Of a stretch of 64,000 bases of DNA, positions 11,826-24,085 are shown piece by piece. The position numbers and the translations under genes were made by a program. Each line of letters opens with the position of its first letter. Position 1 is the stretch's first letter. Origin of the DNA: Pinus tabuliformis (taxonomy: Eukaryota > Streptophyta > Pinopsida > Pinales > Pinaceae); assembly GCA_031772625.1 (NCBI GenBank), contig CM062805.1:514766102-514830101 (forward strand), written 5' to 3'. The notes under the pieces were generated by a model. That model was not told the DNA's origin. It was given only the letters and a program-made list of their open reading frames with translations, and did no database searches.

Positions 11826-12875
11826 TGTTAAGTTATGGTATGTTCTATGCTTATAACAGTTTACTTCTTTTTCTTATTATATTCCACCGATTAGCAATCA
11901 CATGTACATAAAGTAAAGTGCAGATAGAACATTAAACGATCGATAGAAAACAAGCCAAGACAAGAGACACAAGATGTGGCAGCTAGCCAGGGACAAACCC
12001 CACAATGTGTGGGGAAACCCTTTGATCAAATCTTCTTTTATCTTCAATAATTCAGCAGAGAAAAATAGTACAATAAATCTGATTCATATCAGCAGTAGCA
12101 AACCCTAGATCAGCAACATCAGCATTAGCGGCTTCATTATCAAACTAGGGCAGACCATATCTCACAAACCAACCGTCGGATTGACTTCATTCCACCACCA
12201 AAAGTTTCGGCTTCCAGAGGAGGTTCAGATGAACCTACAACGCAGTTTAGATGAGGAGATCTTCTAGGCCACGCAGGTCAATCTTTACTTCTGCAGTTGC
12301 AGCGTCAGTTTCAGCAGTTTCCGGCTTCAAACTAGGGCAGTCGATATCTTGCAAACCGTTCATCGGATTGACTTCATTCCACCACCAAAAGTTGCGGCTT
12401 TTAGAGGAGGTTCAAATGAACCTACAACGCAGTTCCAAAGAGGAGATCTTCTAGGCCACGCAAGTCAATCTTTATTCTGCAGTTGCAGCTTCAGTTTCAA
12501 CAGCTTCCGGCTTCACATGTGTGAGAGAGAGACCCATTTCAGCGCAGTAGAGAAAAGACTCATTTCTGCGCAGTAGAGAGAGAGAGATGTGATGAGAAGT
12601 GTGTGTCCAAATGAGGAAAAATCCTCTTCTATTTATACACAACGTTGGTGGGTGAAGAGATGCGACTGTTGGGCTTCTGAGCCTACATGAGTTGTAGGTC
12701 GGCTTGATAATAATTCCATAATCAAAATAAATTCATATCTCGATGAATACTTATCGGAATCGGATGATCTTTATATCAATCCTACACCTCTCGACGAGAG
12801 GAATCTAATAAAAATATTATCAGCCATGAATAAGATGACCCACATGAAGTTTTGCCCTGGTTGCCAATTTTAACA
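11826..12875 (-). repeat. right copia LTR in hAT-1
   Basis: It starts TGTTAAGTTATGGTATG directly after the primer-binding complement (GCTCCGATACCA, 11814-11825) and ends AATTTTAACA. It contains an internal duplication: the segment with TTCATTCCACCACCAAAAG occurs at about 12186 and again at about 12370. Its divergence from the left LTR is high, which suggests considerable age or separate insertions. Confidence 0.75.
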
Positions 12876-13069
12876 CTTCCTCTACTCAGCCACGACAGAA
12901 GCACATATCTCATCTATCTTAGCGCGTAGCTGCTGTGCCTGCTAGTGCTACTACTTCTACAGTTGCAGTTGGAGTTGGTGATGAGGAGGAGGAACCATGG
13001 GTTTCCCTGTCTGAATCTGATTCAGAGTCTAAGGCAAATGATGTTGGCCTCTCTAGCAGTAGCCAGTAG
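12876..13069 (+). pseudogene. hAT-1 transposase, C-terminal tail fragment
   Basis: One frame reads SATTSTVAVGVGDEEEEPWV and then an acidic serine run ending SSSSQ and a stop at 13067-13069. The same tail (GTTSTVAVGDDDDEEEPWG) ends the hAT-2 transposase near 47700, which links the two copies. The intact W-rich hATC dimerisation block that precedes this tail in hAT-2 is not present here. Confidence 0.8.
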
Positions 13070-14181
13070 CAATGTTGCATTAATCATTATCGGGATAATA
13101 TCGGCGCGAGGAAAAAATCAGAAAAAATCGTAATTATCGGGAAATAATCGGGAAAAAATCGTTTGGTACAAAAATATTCATTTTTTTTCAATTTTTTTAA
13201 TATCTAAACCATCTACAACATAAAATAAATACATTGACACATAAATATGATAAAAAAACTAATATATAAGATGTTTAATATCATTTCTAGTGCTAAAATC
13301 ACACATAACATTGAATCATGTCCTGAATAGTAAGTCCTGACTCCTGAGTCCCAACTCAGCCTCAAAATATCAACAAAAATATAATAATGTATCTCATCAT
13401 GTCATAATGTCATATACAATAAAATGAAGAAAATAACTAAAGTCTAATCCTATTGATTTCCTCTACCCCTCTTGCGAGAAAATGCTACAGCTTTCCCTTT
13501 CCCTCTAGATGTAGATGCTAGTGCTGGTGGAGTTGGCAGTGGAGTCTGCTATGCTCTAGAAGCTGAAGAACTAGAAGTAGAAACTATAGGAGGTAGACCA
13601 CATCCTCTATTGGTGGCAGGGGTAGCCTGAGCAGGTGGTGTCACCTGGAAACATTACAATCTCCCAATCCTGAAATGCTGAAAAACCGATAAGTCTGCTG
13701 CATTTTGAATGAAATCTAAAATTCTACTTTTTCCATATGAAATCCAATGAGGCCGAAACCACTCTCAAACATCCTGAGTCATTTCATGGTAATGTTAAAA
13801 ATTTAAGTAAAAGGATGAAAATGAAGATTAAGGAGAATGCCAGTTTTACTTTAAGAATTTAACATTACCATGAATAGCATATCAATACTAGGGCCTAGAC
13901 TTGATCATTAAGCTGCCCCACTCAAAAATTATTTGTTTCTTTAAAAAAAAATTGCATTTCGAACATTTAGTATCCCTTGTAAAACCTCGTTGTCCCGACT
14001 GTGCAAATGATTTCATAAAAAAACAAAAAAAAACATTATAAAACCTCGCTGCCAGAGACCCCCACGATAATTTCGATTGTTATCGCGATAATTTCATAAA
14101 AATCGTCCAAAAAAAATTACCCGCGATAAATTCATATAAAAATCGCGATAAAACAATAAAATCGCGATTTTCACAACACTG
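13070..14181. mobile_element. non-autonomous hAT element nested in hAT-1
   Basis: It starts CAATGTTGCATTAATC and ends GCGATTTTCACAACACTG, giving CARTGTTG-type inverted repeats. The 8-bp flanks are GCCAGTAG (13062-13069) and GCTAGTAG (14182-14189), one mismatch. Subterminal zones are dense in ATCGCGATAA / TTATCGGGA motifs, which are probable transposase-binding repeats. The middle carries only a remnant of a transposase tail on the minus strand, plus a segment (about 13640-14080) that is the reverse complement of 15900-16250 in the neighbouring hAT. It cannot encode a transposase. Confidence 0.88.
13450..13640 (-). pseudogene. transposase C-terminal tail remnant
   Basis: The minus-strand translation ends with SRGKGKAVAFSRKRGRGNQ and a stop near 13455, preceded by a Ser/Pro/Ala-rich stretch. 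Basic low-complexity tails of this kind end several plant hAT transposases, including the one ending near 45700 here. Only the tail survives. Confidence 0.5.
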
Positions 14182-14383
14182 GCTAGTAGTACTGGTGACT
14201 AAGGATGTTTTACATTTTACTTTTGTTGTAGAGGCCATTTAGAGCCTCCTTGGTTATGTGTTTTGTTTTGATCTCTATATCATGTATGTATTGGACAATG
14301 CATTGGGTGCTAGCAGTGGGAGTCGAAGTTGACCCTCATCTGGAGTTGGAGCCGAGTCAGAGTTTTAAAACATTGGTGCTACC

Positions 14384-14506
14384 TTGAGCAACGAACAGAA
14401 AGACTCAACATCACCAATTTCGTGCATCATGATCCAGAGACATAAATTCTTATACACATTATATTGAAAATAACCCACATACTACATTTAGATATGTTTT
14501 CCACAT
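14384..14506. other. intron sequence right of hAT-1
   Basis: Short flank after the hAT-1 target duplication. Nothing was recognised. Confidence 0.4.
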
Positions 14507-14818
14507 TCAAAAGCAGACAACAGTCCCAAGTATCATCAATACAATCCAACAAAATAAAAAACGGTATCCATTTCTAGTCTGGAAATAACCATAACAATTG
14601 AAAGAAACAAATAAAAAATTGCATACAGTTGAGAGAGTGGTCACATCCCTCTCTTCATCAACATAAATAACATCTTTTGCCAGATCTTGCCCTGTTTTAG
14701 AAAGAACATTTGCATCCATGTTTAGTTCTGTATAGATACGTGAGAAAGAAATTCTTTCAAATGTAGCAGATATTACTATTAATTGGTCGGCTGAGCCCCT
14801 TATCTGAATACCTTGCAA
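14507..14818 (-). pseudogene. RNase H-like (RVT_3 type) retroelement remnant
   Basis: A 103-codon minus-strand frame contains FSRIYTELNMDANVLSKTG. This resembles the H/YRELN-x-DADxLSK end of RNase H-like domains found at the C terminus of many plant LINE-type polyproteins. The following residues are hydrophobic and probably non-coding. No other domain is attached, so this is a small remnant. The alternative, a chance frame, cannot be excluded. Confidence 0.45.
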
Positions 14819-14899
14819 CTAAATTCTACCAAATATTGAATTAATCACAAAAAATAAATCACCAAAGATCTAAATTTGCTTAACACATCAGATCACATG

Positions 14900-15430
14900 T
14901 TCTCAGAGCATTAGAGAGATCAGCTTTGGATGGATCCAGAGTAGAGTGCCTCTTGCCCATCAAACTACCTCCCAGTTCTAGAGGAACAACCAGGGGTCTA
15001 TTTGAAGTTGCATTCTTTCCAGCTCAGATGCTAGGAGTCTTGCTCACTCATACACCACCCCGCCACCACGCCCCACCACAAGGATCATACAGTCGAACCC
15101 CCCGATGGTTCTAGAGGTCTCCAATAGTAAATCAATGCCCAATTTCCCTCCTCACCCTCAGCCATCAGACTTGGGAGATCTTGACATTATGGCGATTGCT
15201 GAAGCTTCTTAAATGATAGAGTCATTGATTGTAAGTGTCTTCAAGAAGCATGTAGCAAATGGCATTGTTGATAAGTATAAGGCCAAATTTCCAAGGAAAC
15301 GCTATACTCACGTTGAGTGTATCGGCTACAAGGAAACCTTTTCCCCAAATTTAAATATGGCTTTAATAAGATTGCTGTTGTTCTTTGCAGCAATATGTGA
15401 TCTCAAGGTTGAGTAGATGGACGAACAACC
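14900..15430 (+). mobile_element. Ty1/copia reverse-transcriptase fragment (fossil)
   Basis: The translation at 15213-15416 includes GIVDKYKAKFPRKRYTHVE and then GYKETFSPNLNMALIRLLL. This is the start of the copia reverse transcriptase (KARLVAKGFxQxxGIDYxETFSPVxxxxxIR). The preceding 14930-15120 may be linker before the RT domain. It is a single fragment without LTRs, broken and old. Confidence 0.75.
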
Positions 15431-15539
15431 TACCTAAGAGGTTCAATGTTGATGGAAAAGAGCAATTTATGTGTGGTTGACAAAATACATTAAATGGCTT
15501 CAAGGAAGATGGATGATGAATTGACATACAAATAAACCA

Positions 15540-17888
15540 TTGAGACTCTTGCAGTTTTTGTTGAGCAAGTTTTGATTAGTAGAACCATTGCAAAGTATGC
15601 AAAATGTTGAGAAGCACATTATATTTGTGTCACAATGGTAGAACTAGTGTAAATGCTAAATTTTTTTGGGATCCACTGTAAAATATCACAACTCCTTGAG
15701 TATTTCATGGATTTTGGTTGTGGTTCTAAAAATTTTATCAGCAACACAGTGTAAAGAGTAGTTGTACTATCAATATTAGTTGAAGACCAATGGAATATGT
15801 TAATAACCAATGGAACATGTGTAGGTGACCCAAAATTTTGTAGATTGCTAAAATAATTTCTGATTGTGGGACCAGGGTTGCGGGGGAGTGCCCCCCCCGC
15901 CCTCCACCCTACGCGAACTTGCTTACTTTGGTAGCGACCCCGAGAGCCCTAAAATTTACTTCGCTCACTAGTTTTTTTTGCAATTTTTTTTATGCAAACA
16001 CGTTCCAAACACATTTTTTTCAAAGAAACAAGAAATTTTGAGTGGGGCAGCCTAATGATCAAGCCAATGGCCCTAGTATTGATATGCAATTCATGTTAAT
16101 GTTAAATTCTTAAAGTAATCACTTAATTTTTAAACATTACCATGAAATGACCCAGGATGTTTGATAGTGATTCCAACCTCATTGGATTTCATATGGAGAC
16201 TTATCAGTTTTTCAGGAGTGGGGGGTTTGCAATGTTTCCATTGGATTTTGTCATGTACTAGGTTATGGAACTCATCAAGAGCACCAATCCCTTTATGTAC
16301 CTTGATGTTAGTAACATTGGTTGTCGAACTCCTCTATCATGACCCTACTAAAAATGTACCCATCACTCAAACAAAATCTTGACTTGACCTGCTACATTTT
16401 TTCTATCTTATGTTAATGCTTAGAGAGTGATATTAATAACAAAGATCTCAAGATAGACAATGACTTTGATGACATGTAGGTATTTGTTGTAGCATGATTT
16501 TTTGGATGATAGAGGCCATCTAGAGCCTGTTTGTTGATGTATTTTTGGTTAAGAGATGGATTGCACTCGATGCTATTTTGGTTATGTGCACCCTTACATG
16601 CTATATAAATCAAAACTTGTAACTTGTGGGCTGGTGGTTGATGAAGATTGGAACTAATAGATGATTGATGTTATATGGTTTAATCCATGTTTTTATGCTT
16701 TTAATAACTAATTCATCATTCTACATGCTTTCTCAGAAATTAGACATTTCTCATGGCGGCAAGAGGCCCAAGCATTAGCAATAGACAATAGATTTACTTG
16801 TGTTTTCTAGTTTCTAGTGGTTTTTATAACTGTTGACTCTTTCATATTTATTATGATATTTTTTGTAGACAACATATGACAATTTAAGTTTGAAGTTGGC
16901 AATTATAACTCATTGGTAATGAATTATGAATATGATGCTTCATGAAAGTTGAAACATTTCATTTCATATTAGATATTCTTTGTTATCGTTTGGTTACTCG
17001 GTAATGGTAATGGTTACAAGTACAAGTTACAACTTTAGTGATCAATCATGGTAAATGTTATATATCGAATTTTGAAAGCTTGAAACTTTAAGATTGATGA
17101 ATCATGAGACTCGATATGTTGTATGTTACTAACTTGTGGACGTGGTTGAGGAGGATTATAACTTCTACATGATTGATGTTATATGGTTCAGTCCATGTTT
17201 TTATGCTTTTTATCTCTAATTTATCATTCTACATGCTGTTGTTGGCATATATGCATCATAATATATAAAAATATATATTATATAAAAATTCACTCCCGAT
17301 TCGCTCCCAAACCATGAGCTTTTGAAAATGTCGCTCCCCGCTCTTGCTTCTGCTCTCGCTCCCTGCTTTCGCCTTAGCTCCCAAGTAACCTTGTGTGGGA
17401 CGATGTACAGAAAAAAAAAATGCATAAATGTGAAAATGGAAGGAGCATCTTGAGCTATAACATGATACACGTGCGCTGATGGATTAAAATAGGAGTTGAT
17501 AATGATGATGAGGTCGACAATATTTGATGTTCATGATAATGGTGCAAAAGTCTTGGTGAATGTAGAAGGTATTTGTTGTGAGTTTCTACCAAAGAGATTG
17601 AGGTTGAAGCATGTTCAAATAATCTAAGGAGAGTATTGCACGTTTTTTTGATCAAAGTTTTGATTGGTAGAAGCATTTCCAAGTATGCTACATGTTGAAA
17701 ACCCATTAATTTTCACAACAAAAGAAGAGTAATGTAAATACAAAGAGTTTATGGGCTCCACAGTAAAAATTCAGAAGATGGATTTTGGTTATGGTTCTGC
17801 AAATTTAATCAATGGGAGAATGTAAAAATTAGTTGTATTAGTGATAGAAGTTGAAAACTAGTGGAAGAGGTGGAAAACCAAGAGAACA
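15540..17888 (+). repeat. tandemly duplicated intron segment, two units
   Basis: Unit 1 is about 15540-15872 and continues at 17402-17480, with a hAT insert between. Unit 2 is about 17600-17888 and continues at 26000-26160, with an LTR nest between. Shared landmarks occur in the same order: GATTAGTAGAACCATT / GATTGGTAGAAGCATT, ATGGATTTTGGTT, AACCAA-GAACATG, GATTGTGGGA, and GTGAAAATGGAAGGAGCATC. The duplication therefore predates both insertions. The unit's nature is unknown. It may be retroelement-derived, since it follows the copia fragment. Confidence 0.7.
15873..17393 (+). mobile_element. hAT element with CARGGTTRC ends, internally deleted
   Basis: The ends are CAGGGTTGCGGGGGAG and CTCCCAAGTAACCTTG (inverted CAAGGTTACTTGGGAG). 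The target duplication TGTGGGAC is a perfect 8 bp (15865-15872 and 17394-17401). The right 650 bp (from about 16736) is nearly the same as the end of hAT-3 (45660-46306), including the tail codons for KLDISHGG / KLDISRGG, so it is a shortened relative of that transposon. The left part is the reverse complement of the interior of the element at 13070-14181. No complete transposase domain is present. Confidence 0.9.
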
Positions 17889-18550
17889 TGTTGAGAAAAT
17901 TGTTGTTATTGATGTCAAAGGTTATCCAACTGAAGAAGATGATATTAAAGGCTTTTAGATTGTCTCAAGAGCTTTCCAATGAGGGGTGGCTCGCCCTCTA
18001 GCTCTTCTTGGTTGGGGAGATATGAATTTTTTAAGTTAAAAATTGAACTTTTATGGACCTAGTCAAGTCGGCCCTTCCAAAGGTCAGGTTGGCCCTACTT
18101 GGGTTAAGTTGGCATTATTTGTGTTGAAATTTGGATGCAGGGTAGAATTTCTTAACATGATAATTACTTGTGACTGATATATGTGTTTCCTTGTAGTGTT
18201 TACTTCATCAAGTTATCTCATCAAGCACTTATACATTCAAAGACAGAGAGAAAAATAAACATCATGGAGCACGAGAGACAAGAGACACCATAAATTAGGC
18301 CAGAGGCCTGGGCAAAATCCACAAGGGGAAAACCCATCAATCCTTTTAGATTCTTCGTTAACAAGAGTAATCTGGGTCAAGCGAACTAGTTATCCAAGTG
18401 CCAAGTCAACCCTCTAAACTCTGCCATGTCTTGTTATCCAATCTGTCATATGTCTGTCCTAAATGTCTCTGAAACTTGCATCAACATTGGATAATATGCC
18501 TATGAACTCATATCATCATAAAGAATATGCCATTTTGAACTCGCATTATC

Positions 18551-18735
18551 TGTCATGTAATAAATTAATTAGTATAATTTAACGAAAGGGCATGATCAAA
18601 ATATCATGCCCTTTCCTGAAAACATACCCATGGAGATATATATGCCAGGGACCTTCATTGTAAAACCATCATATTCAAGAATTAATAAAATATATAAACA
18701 TGTGTTTTCCGTAAAGAACTGAGCTTTACACTCCA
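18551..18735 (+). repeat. 5' LTR of the short-LTR gypsy
   Basis: It starts TGTCATGTAATAAATT and ends GCTTTACACTCCA. It contains the inverted repeat GGGCATGAT...ATCATGCCC, able to form a hairpin, and ATATATATGC as a TATA-like box. Confidence 0.93.
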
Positions 18736-21700
18736 TTTGGTATCAGAGCAAGTTCGCTTCTTGGATAACTGTACACGGTTCACTGTTCTCTCTAGCCACC
18801 CATGACGACACCACTTGCTACCCCTCGCTAACATGTTCGCCACTGCATTGTCCGCATCGAGTTCACCCCTGTCTGCAATTCGTCTGACATCGCATTTCCA
18901 AACACTGTCCTTTCTCCTGCATCGAGCTGTTGCCTGACACTGTTTTCCAGTCGCTGTGTTTTCATCTATTAGCTGTACCACTCTCCCTTCGTCGCTGTTA
19001 CTGCCATCATTTTTTCTTATAGTTACGTCCCGACCTGCATTCTCTAACCACCGTTGCAGCTTCCCCCGCTTGTCATCACGTCCCTTGCTTGATAAACTCC
19101 ACTATTGCCGAATCCTTCCGTTACACTATGTCTTGTTCCTGCTCGGCTAAATCATGCTTCCTATTTGTTGGTTATCCCTGTTGTTGTTCGCACCCCATTC
19201 CTTAGTCACCGTTTCATCTACCCTTTGACCTTTGTCCCGTAACTTACATTAACAAACATATATACATTTTTTATAACTCACTTTATATAGTGGTTATATA
19301 AACTATATACAAATTAATTTATAAGTATAAAATTAAATTATATAGTTTTATAACTATTTATTAAAGAAATTATATTAAATAAAGAGAGTAAAGTTTTATA
19401 TTAAAAAAAAATTATTTAGTAAAAAAAATTAATTAATTTAGGTTCAAGTTGAGAAAAAAGGTTAAGCTGGATAATTATACACCACCACATACCTGATCAA
19501 TGTCTGTGTCAAGATTGATAGATCTTGAAACTTTCGGTGACCTGGACATGGCGAAAAAATCGAGGAGCTCCAGGGTACAACAAAAAGAATTGAGAATCAT
19601 CTCGAACAGAACCATAATGAATTTAAAAAGGATCATGAAATCCATTCAAATAAGGTGGATCTAAATCATAATCAAGCAATGGTGATGGTGACCTGTATTT
19701 GTGACAAGTTGAAGATTACACTTGATCAAATACCCCAGAATAATGAAGCTACTCAACATCTCAATTCTCTGGATACATCAAACTCGTCAGACTCACATGA
19801 GAACCCTGAGTCTCCAAAAGCACTGTCCATCCCCCATCAACAAAATAGTAACACGAATTTTCAAAATGTGCAGCTCTGGAATCAATACTCAAATATACAG
19901 CTTGCGAATCAATACCTCTTCTTCATTGCATCAGTTACTTCATATCAACGAAGAGCAAAACTTGAGCTCTCCAAATTTAAAGGTAACGAGAAGTGCAATG
20001 TTGCATGGTTTAATAAAGCAGAAGAATATTTCAAGTTTTACGTTATTGACAATGATGATGAAAAGATCAGACATGCATCCCATTCAAATGGAAGGCAAAG
20101 CATATAATTGGTATATGTGGTGGAAGAACACGACACTTGCTATCAGTTGGAAGAAATTCAAAAATGCATTTTTTAAGAGGTTCCAAGGTGTCAAGGAAGA
20201 AGAGTTCTTCTCAGCACTCACCAAACTTCAACAAAAAGAAGATGTGGATGAATACACTCGAGAATGGGAAACTTTAGCTACTACACAAGAACCTGGATTA
20301 TCATAAACTCATCTCATTCAGTCATACATCACTGGACTTAAACCCCATCTCCAGGCTGAGCTTGAGCTTCATGACATCACTTCTATAGAAGTAGCAAGAT
20401 AGAAGGCAAAAACTGCTGAAAAGAGGCATGAAAAGATGTAGTGGCCAAAAGTTGAAAGAGTATATTTGAGACGAAGATTTCCCCAAACTGAGAACACAGA
20501 TAATACAAAATATGTTCCACCACATCTTCGTGAAGGAGAAAAAGCTAACTTGGAAAGTGAAAGAATGAAAGAAGGCAAGTGCAAATGTTGTGGCAAATGG
20601 GACCTTGAACATAGATGTGCTAAGGGAAAAGAAACCAAGAACCTGTTCAAGTGTGAAGTCACTAATGATTCAGACAATGAAGAATCAAACGTAGAAGAAA
20701 TCGAAGATTCTCCACAATTTTCTCCAGAACCAGATAACGAGAACATTCCGCAAGTGTCATTATCGACCATGATAGGTATATCACAGACCCAGATATTAAA
20801 GTTAAAAGGTCATATAACAAAAATAACGTAATGGTTCTAATCAATACTGGTAACACCTACAACTTTTTGGACTCAACTATGGCAAAAAGGCTCAACATTT
20901 TCACATTTCCTATGCCCAACATGAAGGTTATGGTAGCTGGTGTTAAGTAAATTGCAAAAGTAGGGAAATGCCATAAAGTCAAATTTCAGATTCAAGACTA
21001 TAATCTAGAATCTCCGTTCTACACTATACCATTAGGAGAAGTTGATGTGGTCCTAGGTATCCAATGGCTACAAACCCTAGGCACTTACTCTGCGAATCAT
21101 CAAAATCAATTTATAAAATTTAAATGGGAAGGGCAGAAATACAAGTTATATGGGTTCCAGCCACCTAAGAATCAAATTGTATCATCATCCCAGATGATGA
21201 AAATGATTCAGAAGGGAGCACCAACTTATTTAGTGCAGTGTCATCAATTAGAAATGCTAACTTCAAATATGATTAACGAAGAGTCACCTGAAGTTCAAGA
21301 ACTAATTCAAAAGCACGAGAAGGTGTTCCAAGACCTTCCAATGAAGTTGCCTCCTAAAAGAGAAATCGAGCATACAATCGAAGTCAAATCAAGATCAAAT
21401 CCCATCAACATCAAACTGTATCGATATCCACATCATCAAAAAACCGAAATTGAGAGATTAGTCCAGGATCTTTTAAAATGTGGCATTATCACAAAAAGTA
21501 GAAGTCCATATGCTGCTCCAGTTGTATTAGTTCAAAAAAAAGATGGATCGTTTAGGCTATGCGTAGATTACCGAGGGCTAAACAAGATAACGATTAAGAA
21601 CAAGTTTCCAATTCTGTTTATCGATGAAATGCTGGATGAACTACACAGAGCTAAATACTTCTCAAAATTAGATTTGAGATCAGGGTACTACCAAATAAGG

Positions 21701-24085
21701 ATAAGGTTGGAAGACATAGCAAAAACTGCGTTTCGTACACATGAAGGTCACTATGAGTTTAAGGTAATGCCTTTAGGTCTAACTAATGCTCCAACAACAT
21801 TCCAAGCCACAATGAATGAGATATTCCGTCCATATCTAAGGATATTTGTGTTAGTGTTCTTTCATGATATTCTAATTTATAGTAAAACATGTAAGGAGCA
21901 TCTACAACATTTAGATCAATTTCTCACTGTATTAGAAGAGCATCAATTTTATGCCAAGAAATCCAAGTGCACTTTCAGAAAAGAGGAAGTAGAAAAGTAG
22001 ATTCTAAAATCAAGGATCTAAGAGAGTGGCCCAAACCAATTAACATATCCAAGTTAAGGGGTTTCTTAGGGTTAACTAGATACTATCGAAGGTTTATTAA
22101 AAACTATGCCCATGTAACTGCTCCTCTGACAAACCTTCTAAAGAAAAAATCATTTCGTTGGGATGAGGAAGCAGAAAAGTGTTTTGAAGACTTAAAAGAA
22201 ATTATGTCTAAAGCACCTGTATTAGCAACTCTTGATTTTTCAAAACCATTTATAATCGAATGTGATGCTTCAAGTTTTGGTATAGGAGCAGTATTGATGC
22301 AAGATGGTCATCCAATAGCTTTCAAAAGTAGGAGCTCAATAAGCGAGAATGTCTTAAGTCTACATACAACAAAGAAATGCTCGTTATTATGCACGCACTA
22401 GCCAAGTGTCAGCAATATCTTTTGGGAAGTAAGTTCTCCATACGAACATAACATAACAGTCGCCAATACCTCCTCCAACAAAAAACGCTCTCGGAAGAAC
22501 AACAAAAGTGGATTGAAAAAATTTCTGCTTTTGACATGGAGATATTACATAAATGAGGAAAGGACAATGTAGTGGCAGATGCTCTCTCCAGAAAAGATGA
22601 AGGAACATCCTTGTTTGCAGTCTCAACTATAATCCTAGAATGGCTTAATGAAATTCGAAGTGAGTATGCAAAAGATCCAAAAACAAGTGCTATAATCAAT
22701 AACCCTCCTTAGAATTCAAAATTTGAATGGAAAAACAATATTTTGTGGTACAAGGGAAGGATTTACCTAAGTCCAAATTCCAAATTTAAAGTCAAGGTTC
22801 TCATAGGGTCCCATGATTCACTGTCAGCCGGAAATGTAGGCTTCTTTAAAGCACGTCAATCATTTTTTCTAGAAGGGAATGAATAATGATATTCAAAAAT
22901 GTGTAGCAGAATGTGATCAATATCGGCGAAATAAAAGTGAGAACATTATGACCCCATGTCCACTCCACCCTTTAAATATCCCAAACAAAAAATGGGAAGA
23001 AATATCAATGGATTTTATTGAAGGATTACCCATGTCAGATGGAAAAGATAAAATTCTTGTAGTAGTAGACAGACTCACAAAGTATGCACACTTCTTAGGA
23101 ATGAAGAAATCAGATTCATCAAAAGAGATCACCAAGATATTTTGCAAGAATGTCTACAAATTACATGGATTTCCTAAAGTCATTGTTAGTGATAGAGATG
23201 CCTAGTTTAAACTTTAAAGGGAGTATTTATAGGAGCTTTTCAAACATATTGGAACGTACCTCACCATGAGTTCTGCATATCACTCTCATACAGACAGTCA
23301 AACAAAAACTGTTAATAAGTGCTTAGAAGCTTACCTTCGTTGTTATGCAACAAACAAACAAAAAAAGTGGGCTCAGTGGTTACATCTCGTTGAATGTTGG
23401 TACAATTCAAGTTATCACACTTCCGCAAAAATGACTCCATTGCAAGCTCTGTACATATATGAACCTCCTAAATGGAAGGATTTGGCCATTTCTGAGACAA
23501 AAGTTCCAGCAGTTAAGGAGAAATTAGAAGAAACCCAAAAAGTTTTTTAAACATTAAAAGAAAATCTAAGTATTGCGAGAAATCGCATGAAGCAACAGCC
23601 TGACCGACACAAAATAAAGAGAGAATTTGAAGTTGGAGAATGGGTATTTGTTAAACTTGAGGCTTACAAGCAATTATCCCTAAAACAAAAAGGAAAAAAC
23701 AAATTGGCGCCGAAGTTTTATGGACCATATCAGATAAATAAAAGGATCAGCCAAGTAGCATACAACTTGAGCCTTCCAGATAATAGTCGAGTTCACAACA
23801 TTTTGCATGTATATTGTCTTAAAAAGGCATTGGGAAAACACCAATCAGCACAGACAACACTTCCGATATTAGACGATGAAGGCATGTTCATCTTAGAACC
23901 AGAAGGAATTGTTACCACCTGGGAAAGGCAGTTGCAATCTTGAGTAGATAAAGAATACCTTATCAAGTGGAAGAATCTACCTAAAGAAGAAGCCTGCTGG
24001 AACCTGGGAGACAGAAGCATTTTGCCAAAAACGCCGGTCATTATGTATCCTGTGAGGACAAAACACCTTTTCAAGAGGGAGACAA

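Larger units (their letters stand above)
7351..12875 (-). mobile_element. composite Ty1/copia sequence inside hAT-1 (fossil)
   Basis: Both outer edges start TGTTAAG (plus strand, 7351 and 11826) and the right edge ends AACA at 12875, so both ends are copia LTRs of one family in minus orientation. The complement of a tRNA-Met primer site (GATACCA) abuts the right LTR. Inside, minus-strand parts are a gag zinc knuckle (about 11.45-11.5 kb), GAG-pre-integrase and integrase (about 10.5-11.1 kb), reverse transcriptase pieces (about 9.1-9.6 kb) and RNase H (about 8.3-8.9 kb). A second GAG-pre-integrase-like stretch (about 9.55-9.9 kb) shows that two related copies are represented. It is old, incomplete and broken in well over ten places. 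The flanks show no matching target duplication. Confidence 0.82.
6291..14375 (+). mobile_element. hAT-1, hAT-superfamily DNA transposon carrying nested insertions
   Basis: The left end is CAGTGTTTTAAAAATC and the right end is GAGTTTTAAAACATTG, which are imperfect terminal inverted repeats. Both flanks carry the 8-bp target duplication GTGCTACC (6283-6290 and 14376-14383), a perfect match and the right length for hAT. A CG-rich subterminal zone (CCGGCCGG-type motifs, 6306-6500) follows the left end. A TATA box, a leader and a BED zinc-finger coding exon (6992-7350) lie inside at the left. The acidic C-terminal transposase tail (12880-13069) and the 3' region (14190-14375) lie inside at the right. 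The middle of the transposase is absent, so the element cannot move itself. It hosts copia sequence at 7351-12875 and a smaller hAT at 13070-14181. Confidence 0.92.
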
